Notes under the pieces: generated by a model
The model's database searches: none
The model's input: the letters and a program-made list of their open reading frames with translations, nothing else
Told to the model about the DNA's origin: nothing
In this document: in pieces, positions 29,984 to 37,614 of the stretch
How positions within the stretch are numbered: position 1 is the first letter of the stretch
How the letters are laid out: every line of letters begins with the position of its first letter
Position numbers and translations under genes: made by a program
NCBI GenBank assembly: GCA_032907525.1
Contig: JAJJPM010000181.1
Span: 17,054-81,053 of the forward strand
Length of the DNA stretch: 64,000 nt
Reading direction: 5' to 3'
Source: JAHJQQ01 sp032907525
GTDB taxonomy: Bacteria; Pseudomonadota; Gammaproteobacteria; Thiohalobacterales; Thiohalobacteraceae

Positions 29984-30760
29984 ATGGCACAAAACCCCTC
30001 TCCGACGGTAGTAAAATTCCCTGGCAGCCTGTCCGTCGAGGCGGGCAGGAGGCATTTCGCGCTGCGGCCCGATGGCGGCCTGCAGAACCTGGACGAGTGG
30101 ACGCCGGCGGTGGCGGAAGCCATCGCCCGGAACGAAGGCATCACGCTCGCCGATGACCACTGGCAGGTCATCCGGGCGATGCGCAGCTATTACGAGGCGT
30201 TCAATCTGTCGCCGGTCAAAAAGCTTTTGAAGCGCGTGCTGCGCTCCCAGGGTGCGGCCGGCCTCGCCGACGATGGGGTCCTGGACACGCTCTTTCCGCG
30301 CGGCGTGCTTACCCAGGCCGCGCACATCGCCGGCGTACCCGTGCCCCACCTGGATGTGGAACTGGAACGGCAGAATTACGGCCGGAATGCGGCCATGGGG
30401 GGTGGTACGGATCCCGATCCCTCCAGCATCGTGTTCGAAGGGGAGGCGATCCGGCTGACCCCTTCGGGCAATCTGGTCGACCTGCACCGCTGGAACGAGC
30501 GGCTGGCCGGCTTCATGGCCGAGCGCGAAGGTCTGAAGCTCACGGCGGAGCATTGGGAGGTGCTGAATTATCTGCGCTGGTTCTACTTCGAATACGGCAT
30601 CACGCCCATGGTGAAGATCCTGATGAAGTACCTCGGCGAGGAACGCGGGCTTGCCAAGGCCAGCCGCGAACATCTCTACGCGCTGTTCCCGCGCGGCCCA
30701 TCCCGCCAGGGTTCGCGGATCGCGGGTCTGCCGGAGCCGCAGGGCTGCATCGACGGCTGA
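29984..30760 (+). CDS. Two-domain DsrC/TusE-like protein
   Basis: A 258-residue protein made of two DsrC-like units. Unit 1 (about 25-125) has LDEWTPAVAEAIARNEGITL and LDTLFPRGVLTQAAHIAG; unit 2 (about 149-258) has LTAEHWEVLNYLRWFYFEYG and LYALFPRGPSRQGSRIAGLP. DsrC carries two C-terminal cysteines. Here unit 1 has neither. Unit 2 has Ser244 at the inner position but keeps the terminal one (Cys255), followed by IDG. A single terminal cysteine is the TusE pattern, so it may carry persulfide to or from partners such as MnmA or Dsr proteins; this is inference. ATG with AAGGGTG upstream; terminator follows. Confidence 0.88.
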   Translation: MAQNPSPTVVKFPGSLSVEAGRRHFALRPDGGLQNLDEWTPAVAEAIARNEGITLADDHWQVIRAMRSYYEAFNLSPVKKLLKRVLRSQGAAGLADDGVLDTLFPRGVLTQAAHIAGVPVPHLDVELERQNYGRNAAMGGGTDPDPSSIVFEGEAIRLTPSGNLVDLHRWNERLAGFMAEREGLKLTAEHWEVLNYLRWFYFEYGITPMVKILMKYLGEERGLAKASREHLYALFPRGPSRQGSRIAGLPEPQGCIDG

Positions 30761-30813
30761 TCGCCGGCCGAATCCCACGCCGCGCACAGCAGGGTTTCGA
30801 GGGGTGTAGCATT

Positions 30814-30841
30814 CCCTCCCCCGTCCGGGGGAGGGTTTTTT
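30814..30841 (+). terminator. Rho-independent terminator
   Basis: A 9-bp stem, CCCTCCCCC / GGGGGAGGG, with loop GTCC and six T, lies 53 bp after the two-domain DsrC-like gene and before pepN. Confidence 0.93.
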
Positions 30842-30940
30842 ATGTCCGGGCCGGTCGGCAAGGGCGGTTCCGAAGGCAGCAATCGCGCGAGAGGCGATCG
30901 TCTATAATCGGCCCCTTCGAATTGCCTCGAGGGTCCGATC

Positions 30941-33592
30941 ATGGACATCAAGCCGGATGCGCGGAATCCCGGTGCCATCTACCTTCGCGATTATCATGCT
31001 CCTGCATTTGCCATCGAGCGGGCGTCATTGCGCTTCGAACTCGGGGAGGAGGAGACCCGGGTGGAGGCGAAACTCCGGGTAGTGCGCGGCGCGGCAACCG
31101 AATCGACCGCTCCCCTGGTGCTGGACGGCGACGGCCTTCGCCTCGAATCCGTCAGCCTCGACGGCCGGCGCCTGGCCGGCGACGCCTACGAAGCATCGGC
31201 CGAACGGCTCGTTCTGAAGGAAGCGCCCGACGTCTTCGAATTGACCCTGGTGACGCTGCTGCGCCCTCAGGACAACACGACGTTGTCGGGGCTGTACAAG
31301 TCCAGCGGCAATTTCTGCACGCAGTGCGAGGCCGAGGGCTTCCGGCGCATCACGTATTTCGTCGATCGGCCGGACGTCATGGCGCGTTACGACACCACCC
31401 TGGTCGCCGACCGGGCGAACTATCCGGTACTGCTGTCGAACGGCAATCTCGCGGCAACGGGCGAACTCGACGACGGCCGGCACTGGGCCCGCTGGGAAGA
31501 TCCTTTTCCGAAACCCAGCTATCTGTTCGCGCTGGTGGCCGGCAAGCTGGACTGGATAGAGGACGAATTCGTCACCGCCTCCGGGCGTCGCGTGCAGTTG
31601 TTCGTGTATGTGCAGCCGCACAACATCGACCAGTGCGCACATGCCATGGCATCTCTGAAGAAGGCCATGCGCTGGGACGAGGAGGTCTACGGCCGCGAAT
31701 ACGATCTGGACCGCTACATGATCGTCGCCGTCGACGACTTCAATATGGGCGCCATGGAAAACAAGGGACTGAACATCTTCAACTCCAAGTACGTTCTGGC
31801 GCGCCCGGATACCGCGACGGACCAGGATTATCAGAACATCGAAGGGGTCATCGGTCACGAGTACTTCCATAACTGGTCGGGCAATCGCGTCACCTGCCGG
31901 GACTGGTTCCAGCTCAGTCTCAAGGAAGGCTTCACGGTGTTCCGGGATCAGGAGTTCTCGGCGGACATGGGGTCGCGGGCGGTCAAGCGCATCCAGGACG
32001 TCAATCTGCTGCGCACTCACCAGTTTCGCGAGGACGCCGGTCCCATGGCCCATCCGGTGAGGCCCGAGTCGTACGTGGAGATCAACAATTTCTACACGGC
32101 CACCGTCTACAACAAGGGGGCGGAGGTCGTGCGCATGCTGCACACCCTGGTCGGGCCCGAAGGGTTCCGGCGCGGCACGGATCTGTACTTCGAGCGCCAT
32201 GACGGCCAGGCGGTGACGACCGACGATTTCGTGCAGGCGATCGAAGACGCCAACGGCCTCGATCTGCAGCAGTTCCGGCGCTGGTACAGCCAGGCGGGCA
32301 CGCCGGTGGTGCACGTCGAACGCAGCTTCGATGCGGATGCGCGGAGCTATTCGCTCACCTTGCGGCAATCATGTCCGGGGACCCCGGGGCAGCCTGACAA
32401 GCAGCCTTTCCACATACCCGTGGCACTGGCGTTGCTGGATGCCCACGGACGCGAGCTGCCGTTGCGCCTGCCGGGTGAAGAGGACGGGACGCCCGGCACC
32501 CGTGTCCTGCAGCTTTGCGAGGAGCGACAGACCTTCGTGTTCCAGGACGTTCCGGCCGAACCCGTTCCCTCGTTGCTGCGCGGCTTTTCGGCGCCGGTCC
32601 GACTGGAAATGGATTACAGCGAGGCAGAGTTGTGCTTCCTGCTGGGACACGATGGCGATGCCTTCGGCCGCTGGGAGGCCGGCCAGCAGCTCGCCGTGCG
32701 CCTGCTGACCTCGCTCGCCGTCGGCGGCGCAGGACAGAAGGAGATCCCCGGGACGGTCATCGAGGCCTTCCGCCAGGCACTGTGCGATCCACGGCTCGAT
32801 CCGGCGTTCCGGGCGCTGGCGCTGTCGCTGCCCAGCGAGGTGTATCTCGCGGAATTCATGCCGGTGGTCGATCCCGATGCGCTTCATTCCGCGCGCCAGG
32901 CGCTGCGTCGCTCCCTGGCGGCGGCATTGCGCAACGATTTCGAGACCCTCTATCGCGGGCTGGCGGACACGGGCCCTTATCGCATCGACGCCGATGCGAT
33001 AGCGCGCCGCAGTCTGCGCAATCTCTGTCTGGGCTATCTGATGGAACTGGATGATGACGCGGTGCTCGACATGTGCCTGGCACAATACCGGGGTGCGGCG
33101 AACATGACGGACGCGCTGGCGGCCCTGGCCGCACTCGCCCATCGCGAGGAGGCGGTCGCGGAGGAGGCCCTGGCCGATTTCTATGCCCGCTGGCGCGGCG
33201 AGCCGCTGGTGGTCGACAAATGGCTCGCGGTCCAGGCCTTGTCGCGCCGGCCCGACACGCTCGCACGGGTCCAGGCATTGGCCGCGCACCCGGCGTTCAC
33301 GCTGAAGAATCCCAACAAGGTCTATGCCCTGCTGCGCACGTTCAGTCAGGCGAATCCGGCGCGGTTTCACCGGTCCGACGGTGCCGGCTACCGGTTCCTT
33401 GCCGAGCAGATCGAACGCCTGGATACGCTCAATCCGCAGGTCGCGGCACGGGTGGTGGCGGTGTTCAACGATTGGCGCCGTTATGACGAGGTCCGGCAGA
33501 CGCATATGCGGGGCATCCTGGAAAGGCTCAGAGGCCGGTCGAATTTGTCTCGTGATGTTTCCGAAATCGTTGCAAAAAGTTTGACAGAGTGA
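30941..33592 (+). CDS. pepN: Aminopeptidase N
   Basis: An 883-residue M1 zinc aminopeptidase that releases N-terminal residues from peptides in the cytosol. It has the exopeptidase motif GAMENKGLNIFNSKYVL and the zinc site HEYFHNW with the downstream Glu in LKEGFTVFRDQEFS. It is the E. coli PepN subtype by length and start (RDYHAPAFAIERASLRFEL). It is monocistronic between a terminator and a 161-bp gap. It would degrade peptides from the ClpAP pathway encoded upstream. Confidence 0.97.
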   Translation: MDIKPDARNPGAIYLRDYHAPAFAIERASLRFELGEEETRVEAKLRVVRGAATESTAPLVLDGDGLRLESVSLDGRRLAGDAYEASAERLVLKEAPDVFELTLVTLLRPQDNTTLSGLYKSSGNFCTQCEAEGFRRITYFVDRPDVMARYDTTLVADRANYPVLLSNGNLAATGELDDGRHWARWEDPFPKPSYLFALVAGKLDWIEDEFVTASGRRVQLFVYVQPHNIDQCAHAMASLKKAMRWDEEVYGREYDLDRYMIVAVDDFNMGAMENKGLNIFNSKYVLARPDTATDQDYQNIEGVIGHEYFHNWSGNRVTCRDWFQLSLKEGFTVFRDQEFSADMGSRAVKRIQDVNLLRTHQFREDAGPMAHPVRPESYVEINNFYTATVYNKGAEVVRMLHTLVGPEGFRRGTDLYFERHDGQAVTTDDFVQAIEDANGLDLQQFRRWYSQAGTPVVHVERSFDADARSYSLTLRQSCPGTPGQPDKQPFHIPVALALLDAHGRELPLRLPGEEDGTPGTRVLQLCEERQTFVFQDVPAEPVPSLLRGFSAPVRLEMDYSEAELCFLLGHDGDAFGRWEAGQQLAVRLLTSLAVGGAGQKEIPGTVIEAFRQALCDPRLDPAFRALALSLPSEVYLAEFMPVVDPDALHSARQALRRSLAAALRNDFETLYRGLADTGPYRIDADAIARRSLRNLCLGYLMELDDDAVLDMCLAQYRGAANMTDALAALAALAHREEAVAEEALADFYARWRGEPLVVDKWLAVQALSRRPDTLARVQALAAHPAFTLKNPNKVYALLRTFSQANPARFHRSDGAGYRFLAEQIERLDTLNPQVAARVVAVFNDWRRYDEVRQTHMRGILERLRGRSNLSRDVSEIVAKSLTE

Positions 33593-33753
33593 CGTGCCTG
33601 GAGTGTACTTTCACTCCCTTGGAATCCGCTGTGGATTCTGTGAACGCCGGAACGGATTTTTTGGCGGGGCTGGCCTAGATTTTCCATTGTCCCCAGGCCC
33701 GCCCGGGTTCTGATCCCTGAAAATCGGTTCGCGGATATGGAGGTTCATCCATC

Positions 33754-34428
33754 ATGAGCACCCACAGTCGTTACCCCCAGGCGCCTGTTGCGGCCTTGCG
33801 TGGATTCATCCGCGGAATCGTGATGTCCTCCTGTCTCGCCGCCGGTGCGGCCAGCGGCGAGCCGGGCGATCCGGCAACGGGGTGGAGCCTCTGGAACACC
33901 GATGGTGTCGAAGCCTCCGGCGGCGGCTGGGGGCAGGCGCTGCTGCGTCCTCCGGCAAGCTGGTCCTGGGACAACGCGCCGCCGCAACTCGAGCTTGCCG
34001 CCGGTGTCGGGCATCGCTTCGCCAGCGGCCTGAACGTCGATGTCGGTCTGTCGTCCTCCCAGGTCGCCGAGTCGCCGGCCATCAATTACCGCGATTACTT
34101 CCTGGGAGTCAGCTATGGCTCCCTGGACGGCAGGCTCTGGTATCTTCCGGAGGTCCTGGACGGCGAAGCCACGGCGATGTACTACGAGGCCGGTTGGAGC
34201 CCGGCGGTCAGCGACCGACTGGCGTTTTCGCTCCGCCTGGGGCAGCAGGTCGGCGGCTCCACGTCGTTGACTGGGTTCGACTCAGGCCTTCCCAGCGTCA
34301 GCCTGGGTGCTTCCACCCGCTTCCATGGGTATGGGCTGGGCCTGAGCCTGATCGACGGTGGCGGCAGCATGTTCGGAGGCGATTCGGATTTTCGATTGAT
34401 GGGCAGTATCTCCAGGCGGCTGCATTAG
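33754..34428 (+). CDS. Exported, probably outer-membrane beta-barrel protein (TIGR02001-like)
   Basis: A 224-residue protein with a long N-terminal export signal (hydrophobic part about residues 16-33, ending AAGAASGEP). The mature part is Gly/Ser/aromatic-rich with alternating strands (LELAAGVGHRFASGLNVDVG, YRDYFLGVSYGSLDGRLWY, FHGYGLGLSLIDGG) and ends MGSISRRLH. This pattern fits a small outer-membrane barrel such as the TIGR02001 family, but the match is weak and substrate unknown. It is flanked by a 161-bp gap and an A+T-rich island. Confidence 0.6.
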   Translation: MSTHSRYPQAPVAALRGFIRGIVMSSCLAAGAASGEPGDPATGWSLWNTDGVEASGGGWGQALLRPPASWSWDNAPPQLELAAGVGHRFASGLNVDVGLSSSQVAESPAINYRDYFLGVSYGSLDGRLWYLPEVLDGEATAMYYEAGWSPAVSDRLAFSLRLGQQVGGSTSLTGFDSGLPSVSLGASTRFHGYGLGLSLIDGGGSMFGGDSDFRLMGSISRRLH

Positions 34429-34429
34429 C

Positions 34430-34492
34430 TTGCTATTTATATAGAAAAATAAATAAATTATAAAACATATTTAATGTTTATATCAATATGTC
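34430..34492 (+). promoter_or_regulatory. A+T-rich island upstream of cysG
   Basis: About 60 bp composed almost entirely of A and T stands out from the surrounding G+C-rich DNA. It lies 90-150 bp before the cysG ATG, just after the preceding stop. It probably holds the cysG promoter with UP-element or H-NS-like character. The -35/-10 pair cannot be fixed because many TATAAA-like words overlap. Confidence 0.45.
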
Positions 34493-34581
34493 GGGTGGGT
34501 GCCTCTACCACCCATAGGATATTCTCATCGCTCCGGGGCTGTGGTTGAGTACGCGTTTGCCCGCAACCAGCGTCGATCCCC

Positions 34582-36015
34582 ATGGAGTTCCTGCCAGTCT
34601 TCTTCAAGCTCAAAGGCCAATCCTGTCTCGTCGTCGGCGGCGGTGTGGTCGCCGCGCGCAAGGCCGCTCTGTTGCTCAGGGCCGGCGGGCTGGTCACCGT
34701 CGTCGCGCCCGACCTGGGGGCGGATCTCGCCGAACGGCGTGATGCCGGCGAGATCACCCATGCCGCGCGCGGCTTCCAGGCCGGGGACCTCGCCGGCATG
34801 CGCGTGGTCATTGCCGCCACCGACGACGAGGACCTCAATGCCGAGGTGTCGCGCCTCGCTCAGGCGCAGGGCATCCCGGTGAATGTCGTCGACAACCCGA
34901 AGCTCTGCAGCTTCATCGTCCCCTCGATCCTCGACCGTTCGCCGGTGATGGTCGCGGTCTCGACCGGTGGCGCCTCGCCGGTACTGGCTCGCCAGCTGCG
35001 CACCCGGCTCGAAACCTTGATCCCTTCGGCCTACGGTCGCCTGGCGGCCATGGTCGAGGAGTTCCGCGATGCCGCCAAGCGGCGCTTCGCCGACCCGGAC
35101 GACCGGCGCCGTTTCTGGGAGGAGGTGCTGGAAGGGCCCATCACGGAACTGGTCTTCGCCGGCCGCGAGGCCGAGGCCCGCCGACGCATCGAGGCTGCGC
35201 TGGCCAAGGGCAGTGCGAGTACCGGAGTGGGCGAGGTCTATCTGGTCGGTGCCGGACCGGGCGACCCGGATCTGCTGACCTTCCGCGCCGTGCGGCTGAT
35301 GCAGCAGGCCGACGTGCTGGTGTACGACCGGCTGGTGTCGGCGCCGATCCTGGATCTGGCCCGCCGCGACGCCGACCGGATCTACGTCGGCAAGGAAAAG
35401 GACAACCACGCCGTTCCGCAGGAAGGCATCAACCAGCTGCTGGTGGATCTCGCCCGCCAGGGCAAGCGCGTCCTGCGGCTGAAGGGCGGCGATCCCTTCA
35501 TCTTCGGCCGCGGTGGCGAGGAGATCGAGACCCTGGCGCAGGAGGGCATCCCCTTTCAGGTGGTGCCGGGCATCACCGCGGCGGCCGGTTGTGCGTCCTA
35601 TTCGGGCATCCCGCTGACGCATCGCGACTACGCCCAGTCCTGTACCTTCGTCACGGGCCATCTGAAGGACGGCAGCCTGGATCTGAACTGGATCCAGCTG
35701 GTGCAGCCGCGCCAGACCGTGGTGTTCTACATGGGGCTGACCGGCATCGAGGTGATCTGCAGTCAGTTGATCGCCCACGGCATGGCTCCGGATATGCCGG
35801 CGGCGCTGGTGGAGCAGGGCACGACCCGCAACCAGCGGGTACACATCGGCACGGTGGCGACGCTGCCGTCCATTGTGGCGGAGGCGGACGTGCGGGCGCC
35901 GACCTTGACCATCATCGGCGAAGTGGTGAAGCTGCATGACAAGCTCGGCTGGTATCAGCCGACCGAGCATGTGGACGGCACCGCGTTCAGCAGCACCGCC
36001 CAGAAGCAGATTTGA
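34582..36015 (+). CDS. cysG: Siroheme synthase CysG
   Basis: A 477-residue trifunctional enzyme. The N-terminal dehydrogenase/ferrochelatase domain (residues 1-205; GQSCLVVGGGVVAARKAALL) turns precorrin-2 into siroheme. The C-terminal SAM-dependent uroporphyrinogen III methyltransferase domain follows (YLVGAGPGDPDLLTFRAVR, RLKGGDPFIFGRGGEE, PLTHRDYAQSCTFVTGH). Siroheme is the DsrAB cofactor, so its place 3.4 kb beyond the distal end of the dsr locus fits. It is followed 47 bp later by an S24-like gene. Confidence 0.97.
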   Translation: MEFLPVFFKLKGQSCLVVGGGVVAARKAALLLRAGGLVTVVAPDLGADLAERRDAGEITHAARGFQAGDLAGMRVVIAATDDEDLNAEVSRLAQAQGIPVNVVDNPKLCSFIVPSILDRSPVMVAVSTGGASPVLARQLRTRLETLIPSAYGRLAAMVEEFRDAAKRRFADPDDRRRFWEEVLEGPITELVFAGREAEARRRIEAALAKGSASTGVGEVYLVGAGPGDPDLLTFRAVRLMQQADVLVYDRLVSAPILDLARRDADRIYVGKEKDNHAVPQEGINQLLVDLARQGKRVLRLKGGDPFIFGRGGEEIETLAQEGIPFQVVPGITAAAGCASYSGIPLTHRDYAQSCTFVTGHLKDGSLDLNWIQLVQPRQTVVFYMGLTGIEVICSQLIAHGMAPDMPAALVEQGTTRNQRVHIGTVATLPSIVAEADVRAPTLTIIGEVVKLHDKLGWYQPTEHVDGTAFSSTAQKQI

Positions 36016-36062
36016 AGCGACATATGAAGCACACGGCCCCTGGTCGGGGCGGGAGGTCAGCC

Positions 36063-36401
36063 ATGGACGTCGAACGATTCAGCCTGGAAGAAGGCAGCGG
36101 CTGCAGCTCCGACGAGCTGTTCGCGCTGCAGGTGATCGACGACAGCATGGAGCCGGAATTCGAGACCGGCTGCATCATTGTGATCGATCCGGCGGGCGTG
36201 ATCCAGAACGGCAGCTTCGTGTTCGCCCAGGTCGACGGCGAATACATCTTCCGGCAGCTGCTGGTGCAGGAGGACCGCTTCTACCTCAAGCCGATGAAGT
36301 CCAGTTACGAGACGCTGGAGATCCCCGGTCTCGGCGCCATCCAGGGCGTCATCGTGCAGAAGGCCGGCACGCGGCGCAAACACCGCAAGCACTACGTCTG
36401 A
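36063..36401 (+). CDS. Stand-alone S24/LexA-like domain protein, apparently missing the catalytic Lys
   Basis: A 112-residue protein with only the LexA/UmuD-type S24 fold and no DNA-binding domain. The Ser region is FALQVIDDSMEPEFETGC (Ser28). The general-base Lys, in LexA within VKRL, is replaced: EYIFRQLLVQ has Arg64 at that place. The protein may therefore be non-proteolytic or use Arg. Start ATG 36063 follows GGGAGGT; an in-frame ATG at 36012 lacks this. It is downstream of cysG, so possibly co-transcribed, and convergent with the rhodanese gene. The role is unknown. Confidence 0.8.
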   Translation: MDVERFSLEEGSGCSSDELFALQVIDDSMEPEFETGCIIVIDPAGVIQNGSFVFAQVDGEYIFRQLLVQEDRFYLKPMKSSYETLEIPGLGAIQGVIVQKAGTRRKHRKHYV

Positions 36402-36404
36402 CGC

Positions 36405-36872
36405 TCAATCCTTGGGCGGTATCTGGTCGGGACGCAGACGGGTCGTGAAGTACTCGTCGGCGCTGTCGACATCCAACGGCTCTCCATCGCCCTTGACCAG
36501 CGGCAGTTCGTAGTCGTTCCAGCCGCGCAGTCCGGTCTTGAGGGAATAGACGTCCTGATAGCCCATCTGCTGCATGATCCAGGCGGCCAGCGCGCTGCGG
36601 TTGCCCGAGCGGCATATCACCACCACGGGGCGCGTCCGCGCCTGTACGAGTTCCGGAACCGTGTCTTCGTAGCCGTATTCGCAGGCCGCCTCGAGGATGC
36701 CGCGCGGTACATTGAGGGAGCCGTCGATGCGGGCCGCCTCGAACTCGTAGGGTTCGCGCGTATCCAGCAGCAGCACGTCCGTACGTTCCTTGAGCAGCTG
36801 ATCGAGATCCCAGGGGAACAGCTCCTTGATATGCGGCAGGCATTCCGCAACCAGGTCGGTGAAATGCTTCAT
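36405..36872 (-). CDS. Rhodanese-like sulfurtransferase
   Basis: A 155-residue single rhodanese domain. It has LLLDTREPYEFEAARIDGSL and the active-site loop C87-RSGNR, so it should carry a persulfide. A short N-terminal helix (CLPHIKELFPWDLDQLL) precedes it. It is the last gene of the leftward narX-narL-rhodanese group downstream of dsrR, suggesting sulfur transfer linked to the Dsr system; the acceptor is unknown. Confidence 0.92.
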   Translation of the reverse strand: MKHFTDLVAECLPHIKELFPWDLDQLLKERTDVLLLDTREPYEFEAARIDGSLNVPRGILEAACEYGYEDTVPELVQARTRPVVVICRSGNRSALAAWIMQQMGYQDVYSLKTGLRGWNDYELPLVKGDGEPLDVDSADEYFTTRLRPDQIPPKD

Positions 36873-36939
36873 CCTGAAAAACCCATTCCAGCCACGGCAA
36901 ATGTGATTTTGGAGTTCATTCGGGCAACGCTCCGGAAGA

Positions 36940-37614
36940 TTATTCGGCGCTGCGCACACCCTCGGCGCGGCCGTGGCGCAGGCCCTGTTCGACGGCGATG
37001 ACCGCCGCCTCGACGCGCGAGTGCACGCCGAGCTTGCGCAGGATCGCCTTGACGTGAAGTTTGACGGTGCCGTCCGAGATGCCCAGGTTACGCGCGATGG
37101 CCTTGTTGCTCTGGCCCTCCGCGAGCAATCCCAGGATCTCGCTCTCGCGCGGCGTGAGATCGGAAAACGGGCTGGGATCGCGGGCGGTGACGCTCTCGCC
37201 CTGTACGACCTTGGCCAGCACCGGCGCAAGGTCCGGCGCGACGACAGTCTTGCCGGCGACGATATCGCGCAGCGCCACGACCAGATCGTCGGGCTCCATG
37301 TCCTTGATGAGATAACCCTGGGCACCGCTGCGCAGAGCTTCCACCAGATCCTGTTCGTTGCTGCTGGTGGTGAGCATCGCAATGGGCATCTTGAGACCGT
37401 TCTGGCGTAGCTGGCGCAGCACGCCGAGGCCGTCCATGCCGGGCATGCGCATGTCCAGCAGAACGACGTCGGGGCGCAGTCTGTCGGCCAGTTCCAGACC
37501 CTCCTGGCCATCGCCGACCGCGCCGACGACCTCTATGCCGCGATGGGCGAGCAGGCCCTGCAGGCCGACCCGGAACAGCGTGTGATCGTCGATGACCAGA
37601 ATGCGCAGGCTCAT
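36940..37614 (-). CDS. NarL/FixJ-family response regulator
   Basis: A 224-residue protein. The receiver has LRILVIDDHTLFRVGL, the phospho-acceptor Asp54 in VVLLDMRMPGMDG and a Lys in GYLIKDMEPDD. The C-terminal LuxR-type helix-turn-helix includes LTPRESEILGLLAEGQSNKA and DGTVKLHVKAILRKL. In E. coli NarL the recognition helix contacts DNA through Lys188, Val189 and Lys192; both Lys are kept in TVKLHVK and Val is Leu. It should thus read NarL-type heptamers. The ATG overlaps the stop of its kinase gene (ATGA). See the dsrA upstream region for candidate sites. Confidence 0.93.
   Translation of the reverse strand: MSLRILVIDDHTLFRVGLQGLLAHRGIEVVGAVGDGQEGLELADRLRPDVVLLDMRMPGMDGLGVLRQLRQNGLKMPIAMLTTSSNEQDLVEALRSGAQGYLIKDMEPDDLVVALRDIVAGKTVVAPDLAPVLAKVVQGESVTARDPSPFSDLTPRESEILGLLAEGQSNKAIARNLGISDGTVKLHVKAILRKLGVHSRVEAAVIAVEQGLRHGRAEGVRSAE

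Noticed and set aside
33620..33662. Terminator after pepN (GAATCC...GGATTC, later TTTTTT)
   Set aside because: The stem is only 6 bp and the T tract is about 20 bp away, too far to act as an intrinsic terminator.
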